NCBI GenBank assembly: GCA_963973455.1
Contig: CAXAZF010000001.1
Coordinates: 124,001 to 188,000, forward strand
DNA length: 64,000 nucleotides
DNA from: Marixanthomonas sp002364245
Lineage (GTDB): Bacteria > Bacteroidota > Bacteroidia > Flavobacteriales > Flavobacteriaceae
Direction of reading: 5' to 3'
Part shown: positions 1 to 8,112 of the stretch, piece after piece
How positions within the stretch are numbered: the first letter of the stretch is position 1
Layout: each line of letters begins with the position of its first letter
Position numbers and translations under genes: made by a program
Notes under the pieces: generated by a model
Seen by the model: only the letters and a program-made list of their open reading frames with translations
The model's database searches: none
Told to the model about the DNA's origin: nothing

Positions 1-504
1 TTCTTTATAGGTCATTTCAGTACAGGCGTGCTCTATAAATTCTACTTCCCGTTCTTTTAATTGTACGGCTGTTTCATCTTTGGTTAACGACCCTATTAGT
101 AATTTTGAAATAGTATTGGTATGGTAATATCCCTTTTCAACAACCTGATTTAAAGCTTCTTTCAAAATTTCTTTTTTGGTGTCTTTCATTAAGTACCCTT
201 TTGCACCTGCCCGAAGCATTTTTAAAATAGTCTTTTCGTTTTCTTCAACCGATAGTGCTATTACTTTAATTTGTGGATACTTTTCGTTTAAAGCTTTTGT
301 AGTTTCAATACCATTGAGCAAAGGCATGTTAATGTCCATTAAAACAATTTCAGGTATATTTTTAGGGAATTTAAGCTTTTCCAAAAGCTCTTGTCCGTTC
401 TTACATAAATACAAAACTTCAAAGTTTTCAAAATCACGAACCAACCCTCCTATCGCTTCAAGCAATAAAGTGTGATCGTCTACAACTACAACTTTGTTTT
501 TCAT
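1..504 (-). CDS. NarL/FixJ-family response regulator (C-terminus cut by window edge)
   Basis: This is the first 168 codons of a cytoplasmic two-component response regulator, open at the left edge. The receiver domain fills roughly residues 1-120: an acidic pocket in VVVDDH, the phospho-acceptor Asp in VLMDINMP, the Ser/Thr region in ALSVEEN and the conserved Lys in GYLMKD. The last visible residues (LKEREVEFIEHACTEMTYKE) match the opening of a LuxR-type helix-turn-helix, which continues outside the window. It starts at an ATG 36 bases after the stop of the upstream histidine kinase on the same strand, so the two are almost certainly a cognate pair in one transcript. Its target genes cannot be read from the sequence. 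Confidence 0.93.
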   Translation of the reverse strand, partial: MKNKVVVVDDHTLLLEAIGGLVRDFENFEVLYLCKNGQELLEKLKFPKNIPEIVLMDINMPLLNGIETTKALNEKYPQIKVIALSVEENEKTILKMLRAGAKGYLMKDTKKEILKEALNQVVEKGYYHTNTISKLLIGSLTKDETAVQLKEREVEFIEHACTEMTYKE

Positions 505-540
505 ACCTCTAATTTACATAAATATGTGCTGCCGAATGTG

Positions 541-1305
541 TTAAATAACATTAGGTTCGTATTCATAGGTTAATTTTAATGCTGTTCCTTCATCTTTTTC
601 TGAAGTAATATTTAAATCCGCCCCTATAACTTTTGCCCTGTTCTTCATATTTTTCATACCAATTCCAGAAAAATCTGCATCACTTGAAAACCCCACCCCA
701 TCATCTTTTGCCGAAATTTCTAATCGGTCTTTTTTATATTCAACATGAACATTAAGGTTAGAGGCTTTAGAGTGTTTTATTGTGTTTGAAAAAAATTCTT
801 GTAGAATTCGAAAAATAATCACTCCTTTTTTGTTCTCAATGTCATACTGATTTCCAGTAACAACGAATGTAGATTTTATAAACTCTAAACGGTTAAAACG
901 CTCTATTTCTAAATTAAGGGCTTCAATAAGGTTAAGACTTTTTAGAGCTTCAGGATTAATCAATTTAGAGAGTGTACGTAACTCGGTAATTCCTTTTCCT
1001 ATAGTGTCGGTTACCTCGTCTAAGTTTTCCGGATTATTTTTGGCCATTTGGGCTTGTATTTTGGCCAGCGTCATTAATTGACCTATATTATCGTGTAGTT
1101 CCCAGCTAATATTGCGCAGGGTTTCTTCCCGTATTTCTATTTGCGTTTCAGAAAGTTCTTTTTCAAATGCTTTTTTTGCTTTTTCTTGCTCTTCTAACAG
1201 TTTGTTTTTCCGACGCACAAAAACAGTAAATAGTGTTATGATAATGGTTACTAAAACCAAAACTATAATCACAGAAACCAATCCTGCTATTTCTTTTTCG
1301 TCCAT
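541..1305 (-). CDS. Sensor histidine kinase, DesK/NarX (HisKA_3) type
   Basis: This 254-residue membrane-anchored histidine kinase phosphorylates the response regulator just downstream. It has one transmembrane helix at about residues 7-30, a charged coiled-coil stretch at 31-65, the HisKA_3 dimerisation motif ISWELHDNIGQLM with the phospho-acceptor His at about residue 71, and a HATPase_c domain with the G-box SGIGMKNMKNRAK near the C-terminus. It has no periplasmic sensor domain, so sensing may depend on the membrane protein encoded just upstream. I chose the ATG at 1305; the reading frame also extends to 1326, but those codons lie in the upstream gene. The chosen start overlaps the end of that gene by 19 bases, which suggests translational coupling. 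Confidence 0.92.
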   Translation of the reverse strand: MDEKEIAGLVSVIIVLVLVTIIITLFTVFVRRKNKLLEEQEKAKKAFEKELSETQIEIREETLRNISWELHDNIGQLMTLAKIQAQMAKNNPENLDEVTDTIGKGITELRTLSKLINPEALKSLNLIEALNLEIERFNRLEFIKSTFVVTGNQYDIENKKGVIIFRILQEFFSNTIKHSKASNLNVHVEYKKDRLEISAKDDGVGFSSDADFSGIGMKNMKNRAKVIGADLNITSEKDEGTALKLTYEYEPNVI

Positions 1306-1934
1306 ACAAAGCCTATTATAAAACAACTGTACATAACGATTATTAAAGCGCGCTGTACATTGAACAAGGTTAGGAAAACATCCATATCAGTGGTAAAGAA
1401 ACCTCTCGATATTCTTATAGGAATATAACCTACATAAAACAGTAACAACCCGATACTGATCCAAAAAAGAAGGTCTTCCTTAATGTGCAATACCCTTGAA
1501 TCTGACAGTATTTCAATATAATATAAAATTATACAAAATATAATCAAGCAGGCGCCAGTTATATAACTATACATTAAACTCCTTTCAAAAACATCAATTA
1601 TAAATACATTAATTAGTGTAACAATTGAAAATAGAATCACACTGTAAACAATCCATTTTTTATAGGCTTTACTCTTAATAAAGTTCCAGAATACATAAAA
1701 AAAATAGAGAAAACATATAGTATTATATACATTGTACATTATTGCATTTTTATCCCACCAATAATATACATACTTTGCTGAGACCTCATTTACGAACGTA
1801 TATATCAATATCCAAACAAAGTACTTTAATACAGTATGCTTGTACTTGCTGTAAAAAAGGATTGCCGTCAATGCGGCAATCCCATAAAAAGCAAATACTA
1901 TATACTGAAAAGTACTATTGAAAATTTCGTCCAC
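1287..1934 (-). CDS. Seven-helix integral membrane protein, likely sensory partner of the kinase
   Basis: I do not recognise a named family. The 215-residue protein is almost entirely hydrophobic, with about seven predicted membrane helices separated by short charged loops, and it ends in a basic tail (WTKKK). It has no signal peptide and no visible catalytic motif. It begins at a GTG codon 13 bases after the lipoprotein gene and overlaps the histidine kinase start by 19 bases. Because the kinase has only one helix and no sensor domain, I infer that this protein could be a detached membrane sensor, or could scaffold the kinase. That role is inference from context only. Confidence 0.8.
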   Translation of the reverse strand: MDEIFNSTFQYIVFAFYGIAALTAILFYSKYKHTVLKYFVWILIYTFVNEVSAKYVYYWWDKNAIMYNVYNTICFLYFFYVFWNFIKSKAYKKWIVYSVILFSIVTLINVFIIDVFERSLMYSYITGACLIIFCIILYYIEILSDSRVLHIKEDLLFWISIGLLLFYVGYIPIRISRGFFTTDMDVFLTLFNVQRALIIVMYSCFIIGFVWTKKK

Positions 1935-1947
1935 TTCTATAAATTAA

Positions 1948-2655
1948 TTAGTTGTCACCAAAGTCATTACTTCCCGAAGCTGGTGGAGGCACCATTGTTG
2001 CATCGTTCAAAATTAAACTAATATTTTCACCATTCCCTCCTTGAAACACTGGGTTGAGCAACAACATTTTACTACCAAAACCTGGGCTACCTTGCTGTTG
2101 ACTGCCGTTTCCATTTTTGCGCAATCTCTTACCAGACCTTTTAACAACGTCTCGAACAGGCACCGCATTACGGTTACCATCGCCATCAACGCGAATAAAA
2201 AAACTTAGCTCTTCTCCATCAAAGTCTGCTGTTGGTAGTAAAAAAAATGAATTATGTCGTGCATATTGTGAGTTCCCAACACTTCCATCTGCTGGATAAT
2301 TAGAAAAGTAAAACCGTAGCCCCTTAATTTCTACTTTGGCCAATTTGGCTTCATCTTCTATAAAGTCCATATAATGCTTCATGGTTTCATAAGTATACTG
2401 GCCATAACGAGTTGGGTAAAATTCTTGGGTGGTGTCTTCTTGTTCCTCATATTCTTTAATAATAGAAACACGGCGGTCTGAGTAGCTATCGTACATTGTT
2501 TTAGCTTGTTGTACAGAGATAATCTGTTTTGGTGGGCCGTCATATTCTGGACCATCATCATCCGTATGGTCTGAAATCCCTTCACAGGCCACTAAGCTGC
2601 TAGCCAACACTAAAAGGAAAAGAACGTTTCTTAGTTTTTTGTGTGATGTTTTCAT
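1948..2655 (-). CDS. Lipoprotein of unknown function heading the two-component operon
   Basis: This 235-residue lipoprotein has a basic N-terminus, a hydrophobic core and a lipobox (SSLVAC, Cys at residue 24), followed by a Gly/Asp-rich acidic stretch (ISDHTDDDGPEYDGPP) that may favour surface display. The middle (residues 45-160) looks like a globular domain with repeated aromatic and charged residues and no catalytic motif I know. A Gly/Gln/Asn-rich linker (NGNGSQQQGSPGFG) precedes the C-terminus. It is the first gene of a cluster with the seven-helix protein, kinase and regulator, so it may be the extracytoplasmic input of that system. The family is not recognised. Confidence 0.8.
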   Translation of the reverse strand: MKTSHKKLRNVLFLLVLASSLVACEGISDHTDDDGPEYDGPPKQIISVQQAKTMYDSYSDRRVSIIKEYEEQEDTTQEFYPTRYGQYTYETMKHYMDFIEDEAKLAKVEIKGLRFYFSNYPADGSVGNSQYARHNSFFLLPTADFDGEELSFFIRVDGDGNRNAVPVRDVVKRSGKRLRKNGNGSQQQGSPGFGSKMLLLNPVFQGGNGENISLILNDATMVPPPASGSNDFGDN

Positions 2656-2782
2656 AGTTTGGTTGTTATTTGTTAGTATAAAATTAGATTGAATTAATTG
2701 AAATTAAAAGACCACTAAAGAGCCTACTTAAGTAAATTTAACATAAATTACTTAATACCAGCATTATATATTGTTTACAATT

Positions 2783-2804
2783 AAAAAAAAGGGGTAAAAC
2801 CCCC
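2783..2804 (-). terminator. Intrinsic terminator after the patatin gene
   Basis: Read on the minus strand, a short G/C hairpin (GGGG with CCCC around a 5-6 base loop) is followed by eight consecutive T residues (2783-2790). It lies about 35 bases after the patatin stop codon and separates that gene from the downstream lipoprotein operon. Confidence 0.75.
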
Positions 2805-2838
2805 ATGCATTTGAGGTAAAAGCCTTTTAAAGGAATAC

Positions 2839-3750
2839 CTATTCGGTATCCTTTATTTCATTAAGTTCTTTATTTTTCATTTTGGCATATTTAAAACCAC
2901 TCTCCCACCATTGGGTCATTTTCTCTTTATTGAAGATCAAAGAATTGGTTGTTAATACCGTCGGAGTATAATATAAATTGATTATCGCATCATGGTTCCC
3001 TGCCACAAACTTACCAATACGAATATTTTGTTTTTCTACCCTATCCAACATAAAAGAATGCATGTTGGTCAATAAAGAAAAAGGATTTTTTGAAGGTAAT
3101 CGATTGTAATATGTTACTTCGGTCTCTAATATGACAACATCTACCGATGTGGCACCACGATTTATAGCTTCTTCAATGGGCACCATACTACCAAAACCAC
3201 CATCGGCATATTCACACCCATCTTTTTGAACCAAACTCATAAAAGGCACATAATTACAGGAAATCCAGATCCAATCGCAAAAATCATTGTAGTTAAAATC
3301 TTTAATAGACTTGTATTCTACTTGGTTTAAAGAAAGGTTAGAAACCGTAACTACTACTTCTTTTCTAGATTCTTTTAGTTGATTGAATTCTACTTCAGTA
3401 AACGTTTTTTTAATGAGTTTTCTTAAATTTTGGCTCTCTCCAAACGTTTTACTTCCGCGCAGCATATTTCTTAATACACTAAAATGGTCAATACCAATTT
3501 CCATACTACCAAACTTCCCTTTTTTTACACGAAAAGGACGGATGCTAAAAATATTATTTTGATTTACGGAAGTGTACACTTCTTTAATCTTTTCAATTTT
3601 GGAAAGTGCCAAATGAGAAATAAGCAAACTTCCGGTAGAAGTACCCACAAAAATATCGTAATCGTGATGCTGTTCTTCCATTAAGTATTGAGCCACGCCG
3701 CCGGCAAATGCTCCTTTACTTCCTCCTCCTGAAATTACTAGTGCGCGCAT
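2839..3750 (-). CDS. Patatin-like phospholipase / acyl hydrolase
   Basis: This 303-residue protein carries the patatin Ser-Asp dyad. The oxyanion-hole loop GGGSKG is at residues 8-13, the nucleophile elbow GTSTG has Ser38, and the catalytic Asp is D183 in the DGG motif (YADGGFGS). Members of the family hydrolyse ester bonds of phospholipids or other acyl lipids. There is no signal peptide, so it is predicted to be cytoplasmic or peripheral to the inner membrane. It starts 33 bases beyond the stop of the same-strand aminopeptidase gene, though a T-rich stretch resembling a -7 box (TACTTTTA) in the gap may give it its own promoter. The substrate is not predictable. Confidence 0.93.
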   Translation of the reverse strand: MRALVISGGGSKGAFAGGVAQYLMEEQHHDYDIFVGTSTGSLLISHLALSKIEKIKEVYTSVNQNNIFSIRPFRVKKGKFGSMEIGIDHFSVLRNMLRGSKTFGESQNLRKLIKKTFTEVEFNQLKESRKEVVVTVSNLSLNQVEYKSIKDFNYNDFCDWIWISCNYVPFMSLVQKDGCEYADGGFGSMVPIEEAINRGATSVDVVILETEVTYYNRLPSKNPFSLLTNMHSFMLDRVEKQNIRIGKFVAGNHDAIINLYYTPTVLTTNSLIFNKEKMTQWWESGFKYAKMKNKELNEIKDTE

Positions 3751-3783
3751 AAATTTGGTTTACATAAAAGTAGCAATTGCTTT

Positions 3784-5841
3784 TTATTCTGAAAGTTTTG
3801 CTTGTAAAAATTCCTTTTCTTTTTTCGGAAGTTGATTTAAAAGCCCTTCTAATTGTTTTTTATAAACCGAATTTTCCAAAACCTCATCCAAAAGATTCCG
3901 TGCATACTTTTTAAAGCGCCAATTATGGTGCGTCGATGCATTCACTAAGTTATTTAACGCTTCTGAAGTATACATTTTTAATTCGTTTATAAACTCAAAT
4001 GCTTTTTCTCGAACTTCAAAACTATACTGGTTTGATGAGTAATTGATTAATTCTGATGCATATTGTTGTTTCTTGTTTGTTTCATAACCTTCAGTAACCA
4101 AAGCTAACACCAACCATAACTGACGTAAGTTTTTATTCTGAAACCCCTCAACCCCTTTCATTTCATTGAGATAGTCCGCTTTTTTCTTCGGAAAATTTAA
4201 CCAAAGGTTATATAATGATGCCTCTTGGGTTACGTATGATTCATCTAATAACAACGATTCATATTCAGTCTGTAATTCTTGAGGAATAGGCGACAACGTA
4301 TTAGCCACAGCTTGCCTAATATATAAATTGTCACTTTTAAGCGCTTTTTTATACAAAGGCAATGTTTGTGCTATAGGTTCTCCCGAAAGTTGGTAAACAG
4401 CCTCCTGACCAATAAAATCGTTTGGTGCCGTCAAGGCAAAAGACAATTTATTTTTCTTTTCAGAAAACGGGTTATTACGCAAAGCGGAAATTTCAAAATA
4501 AGATTTCATAAAGGTTGATTGCGATAAATAATCCAGCGCTTGTTCTGCTTTAAAAGCACTTTGTTGCAACCAATCTGCTTCCCATTGTGAAATATCAACA
4601 TCAGTCACTTTTTTCACTTCCGCTAAAAAATTATCTGTCGAAACATTTTTGAATTGATACGCTTCTAAGTAATTTTTAATCGCGGTTTTAAAAGGCTCAT
4701 CCCCTATTTTCTGTCTTAAAAGCGTCAGCGCCCACGCTCCTTTTTCATAAAACGTTAACGAACTCGCTTTTGGGTTTAATAACTTTTCTCCCTTTCCAGA
4801 ATCACTTAATTCTTTCAACTGCTCTGCCGAATTGTACAGTTTCCAATAATAATAGTCATCTCCAAAAACCTTCCGTTCTGCTAATTGCGCAAAATAGGTA
4901 GCAAAACCTTCTTGCAGCCAATGGTGGGTGCCGCTAGTTTCGGTAATTAGATTCCCAAACCATTGGTGCGCTAACTCGTGCGCATTGACGTTTACGTAGT
5001 TTCTATCTGCAAACCCGATGGAATCGACCACAAAAGCTTCTGAAAAAATGGTGGCTGTTGTATTTTCCATTCCAGCGTACAGAAAATCCCGCACCGGAAC
5101 TTGCTTATAATTTTGCCACGGATACGGCACGCTAATTTCAGATTCCAGAAAATCAAAAATCTGTTGGGTGTAGCGATACGTCGGCTCTACTTTATCAGCA
5201 TCTTCCGGTTGATAATACAGTTCAATTGGAATACCGGATTGTGAATTAATCGTTTTCTTATTAAAATCACCAATAGCAAAAGCTGCTAAATAGCTCGCCA
5301 TAGGTTGTTGCATATCAAAATGCCAATAGTCTAAACTATCTTTTTGCTTCTTCTCTAGAAGTTTCCCGTTGGCAATCACTGCCTTATTTTTTGATGCCGC
5401 AATCGTAAGGTCAAACTCTAGCTTATCGTTCATATCATCAATACTTGGCAACCAATGAGACGTGTATTTTCCTTGGCCTTGTGTCCAGATCTGATTTCCT
5501 GTGAAGTATAGTGTCTGTTTTGGGGTGGCAGTGTATGAAAAGGAAACATCGTAGGTTTTATCTTTTCTGAAATTTCCAGTGAGCCAAATCTTATTTCCTT
5601 CCGAAGAAATTGAGACTTTATTAGATTTTACATTGCTTACATTCATATTTACCGCATCTAAATACACTGAATCTGTTTTCTGAAGTATTTTAAATTGATA
5701 TGAAACTGTTCCTTTTACACTCTCTTCAGAGGCATTCGGAATTACTACAGCCTTAACTGATACAAAATCAACCAGATGTGTTTGTTGCGCATTTCCGAAG
5801 AAGCTAATTAAGACTAATATATAAGCACAAAATTTATTCAT
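3784..5841 (-). CDS. M1-family zinc aminopeptidase, exported
   Basis: This 685-residue exported metallo-aminopeptidase has a signal peptide (about residues 1-19). The M1 hallmarks are the exopeptidase motif GMEN (257-260) and the zinc site HELAH (288-292) with the third ligand Glu at about 311 in LQEGFATYFA. The N-terminal 200 residues form the beta-rich domain expected for the family, and the C-terminal 250 residues are helical and HEAT-like. It releases N-terminal residues from peptides, probably in the periplasm or at the outer membrane. It begins divergently from recG. Several other extracytoplasmic peptidases in the window fit a peptide-scavenging lifestyle. Confidence 0.95.
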   Translation of the reverse strand: MNKFCAYILVLISFFGNAQQTHLVDFVSVKAVVIPNASEESVKGTVSYQFKILQKTDSVYLDAVNMNVSNVKSNKVSISSEGNKIWLTGNFRKDKTYDVSFSYTATPKQTLYFTGNQIWTQGQGKYTSHWLPSIDDMNDKLEFDLTIAASKNKAVIANGKLLEKKQKDSLDYWHFDMQQPMASYLAAFAIGDFNKKTINSQSGIPIELYYQPEDADKVEPTYRYTQQIFDFLESEISVPYPWQNYKQVPVRDFLYAGMENTTATIFSEAFVVDSIGFADRNYVNVNAHELAHQWFGNLITETSGTHHWLQEGFATYFAQLAERKVFGDDYYYWKLYNSAEQLKELSDSGKGEKLLNPKASSLTFYEKGAWALTLLRQKIGDEPFKTAIKNYLEAYQFKNVSTDNFLAEVKKVTDVDISQWEADWLQQSAFKAEQALDYLSQSTFMKSYFEISALRNNPFSEKKNKLSFALTAPNDFIGQEAVYQLSGEPIAQTLPLYKKALKSDNLYIRQAVANTLSPIPQELQTEYESLLLDESYVTQEASLYNLWLNFPKKKADYLNEMKGVEGFQNKNLRQLWLVLALVTEGYETNKKQQYASELINYSSNQYSFEVREKAFEFINELKMYTSEALNNLVNASTHHNWRFKKYARNLLDEVLENSVYKKQLEGLLNQLPKKEKEFLQAKLSE

Positions 5842-5923
5842 ACGTAACTTTTCAATAGGCTCACAAATTAACCAAATAACTTTAAAAAATCTTCCACTCT
5901 TACACCTCTTAACAGGAATATTG

Positions 5924-5931
5924 TATTTTCG
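5924..5931 (+). promoter_or_regulatory. -7 box TATTTTCG abutting recG start
   Basis: The octamer TATTTTCG matches the Bacteroidota -7 consensus TAnnTTTG at all but one fixed base. It ends four bases before the recG ATG. With the spacing seen at the SRP RNA gene, transcription would begin on or next to the ATG, which predicts a leaderless mRNA. No clear -33 TTG is visible. Confidence 0.5.
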
Positions 5932-5935
5932 TGAT

Positions 5936-8041
5936 ATGAACGGTGGCTTTCTACAAACTCCAATCGATTATTTAAAAGGCGTAGGACCTAATCGCGCCGA
6001 TTTGCTTAAAAAGGAGTTAGGTATTCATACCTTTCAAGATTTATTAAACCTTTTCCCCAATCGCTATTTAGACCGAACCAAATACTACAAAATAGCAGAG
6101 TTACAACGCAACAGCGCCGAAGTGCAAGTGGTAGGAAAAGTAATTCATTTAAAAACTGTTGAGCAAAAACGAGGCAAACGATTAGTCGCTACGTTTACAG
6201 ATGGAAATTCAAAAATGGAATTGGTTTGGTTTCGAGGACACAAATGGATTCGGGAAAATGTAAAAATCAATGTTCCGTATGTGGTTTTTGGGAAAACAAA
6301 TTGGTACAACGGTACGTTTTCCATGCCACATCCAGAAATGGAATTAGTTTCAAAACATAAAGAAGGGGTTCGCTCTGCCATGCAACCCATTTATCCTTCT
6401 ACCGAAAAACTATCAAAAAGCGGAATTACCAATAAAGTTATCATCGGGTTGTTGCAACAATTATTCACAGAACTGAAAGGAAATTTCTCTGAAACGCTTT
6501 CAAAAATCATTCTCGATTCTTTAAAATTAGTATCAAAAAGTACCGCACTTTTAAACATACATTTTCCACAAAGTTCAGAGCTTTTAGCACGGTCTCAATA
6601 TCGATTAAAATTTGAAGAATTATTTTATATTCAACTACAATTACTTCGGAAAAATTTACAACATAAAAGTAAAATTAAAGGCTATCCTTTTGAAGAAATA
6701 GGAGAGAATTTTAACACGTTTTACAACCATCATTTACCCTTCGAATTAACCAATGCGCAAAAGCGAGTCATCAAAGAAATTAGGAACGATTTAGGCAGCA
6801 ATGCACAAATGAACCGGTTGTTACAAGGAGATGTAGGAAGCGGAAAAACCATTGTAGCGCTCATGTCAATGTTAATAGCTATTGACAACGGTTTTCAAGC
6901 CTGTTTAATGGCTCCTACTGAAATTCTGTCAGTCCAGCACTATAACGGATTATTAGAATTATGTAAGAAACTGAACACCAGTATAGAAATACTCACAGGT
7001 TCAACTAAAACTTCAAAAAGAAAAAAAATTCATGAAAAACTGAAAAATGGCGAAATAGACATACTAATTGGCACCCATGCACTGCTTGAAGACAAGGTAC
7101 AATTCAATAATTTAGGGCTCGCTATAATTGACGAGCAACATCGTTTTGGAGTAGCCCAACGAAGCAAATTATGGCATAAAAATGAGCTTCCACCACACGT
7201 GCTTGTCATGACCGCTACCCCTATTCCACGCACCCTTGCCATGAGCGTTTATGGTGACCTTGATATTAGTGTAATTGATGAACTTCCACCCGGTAGAAAA
7301 AGTATAAAAACCGTACATCGTTTTGACTCGAATAGGCTGAAAGTTTTTAGGTTTTTGAAAGATGAAATTTCAAAAGGCAGACAAGTATATATTGTCTACC
7401 CATTGATACAGGAAAGTGAAGCATTAGACTATAAAGATTTAATGGATGGATATGAAAGTATCGTTCGAGAATTTCCGCAGCCTACCTATCAAATTTCAAT
7501 TGTCCACGGACAAATGAAACCAGCCGATAAAGATTTTGAAATGGATCGGTTTGTACGTGGTGAAACACAAATAATGGTGGCAACAACCGTAATTGAAGTG
7601 GGGGTGAATGTTCCTAATGCTTCGGTTATGGTGATTGAAAGTGCCGAACGGTTCGGCCTCTCACAACTGCACCAACTACGAGGTCGTGTAGGCCGCGGTG
7701 CCGAACAGAGTTATTGTATTTTAATGACTAGCCATAAACTGAGTAGCGATGCCAAAACACGTTTGCAGACCATGACTCAAACCAATGATGGTTTTGAAAT
7801 AAGCGAAGTAGATTTAAAACTAAGAGGCCCTGGTGATATTATGGGAACGCAACAAAGTGGGGTGTTAAACCTTCGCATCGCAGATATAGTGAAAGATTCA
7901 GCCATTTTAAAAATAGCACGAAGTTATGCTATGCAAACGCTCAAAACCGACCCTGCTTTAGCTTCCGAAGAAAACAAACCCATAAAACACACGTATTCAC
8001 AGTTGGTAAAGTTTAAAAATATTTGGAATTATATTTCTTAA
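5936..8041 (+). CDS. recG: ATP-dependent DNA helicase RecG
   Basis: RecG remodels stalled replication forks and branch-migrates Holliday junctions. The 701-residue product has the full architecture: an N-terminal wedge/OB domain (about 60-140), a DEAD-like helicase core with Walker A GDVGSGKT (298-305) and Walker B DEQH, the motif TATPIPRT, and a C-terminal helicase domain with QLRGRVGRG and the TRG-type segment LRGPGDIMGTQQSG. I chose the ATG at 5936, not the TTG at 5921, because MNGGFLQTPIDYLKGVGP matches the usual RecG start and the upstream codons overlap a promoter box. It is divergent from the M1 peptidase. Confidence 0.97.
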   Translation: MNGGFLQTPIDYLKGVGPNRADLLKKELGIHTFQDLLNLFPNRYLDRTKYYKIAELQRNSAEVQVVGKVIHLKTVEQKRGKRLVATFTDGNSKMELVWFRGHKWIRENVKINVPYVVFGKTNWYNGTFSMPHPEMELVSKHKEGVRSAMQPIYPSTEKLSKSGITNKVIIGLLQQLFTELKGNFSETLSKIILDSLKLVSKSTALLNIHFPQSSELLARSQYRLKFEELFYIQLQLLRKNLQHKSKIKGYPFEEIGENFNTFYNHHLPFELTNAQKRVIKEIRNDLGSNAQMNRLLQGDVGSGKTIVALMSMLIAIDNGFQACLMAPTEILSVQHYNGLLELCKKLNTSIEILTGSTKTSKRKKIHEKLKNGEIDILIGTHALLEDKVQFNNLGLAIIDEQHRFGVAQRSKLWHKNELPPHVLVMTATPIPRTLAMSVYGDLDISVIDELPPGRKSIKTVHRFDSNRLKVFRFLKDEISKGRQVYIVYPLIQESEALDYKDLMDGYESIVREFPQPTYQISIVHGQMKPADKDFEMDRFVRGETQIMVATTVIEVGVNVPNASVMVIESAERFGLSQLHQLRGRVGRGAEQSYCILMTSHKLSSDAKTRLQTMTQTNDGFEISEVDLKLRGPGDIMGTQQSGVLNLRIADIVKDSAILKIARSYAMQTLKTDPALASEENKPIKHTYSQLVKFKNIWNYIS

Positions 8042-8082
8042 TTTAACCTACTTATTTAATTTTTAACTCTGTTTAATTCCTG

Positions 8083-8090
8083 TATCTTTG
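8083..8090 (+). promoter_or_regulatory. -7 box TATCTTTG for the SulP gene
   Basis: This is an exact match to TAnnTTTG, 22 bases before the transporter ATG. It predicts a 5' leader of roughly 18 bases. The expected -33 position carries TTT and not TTG, so the upstream element is weak. Confidence 0.6.
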
Positions 8091-8112
8091 CCGCCTTTTT
8101 AAGTGGAAAAAC

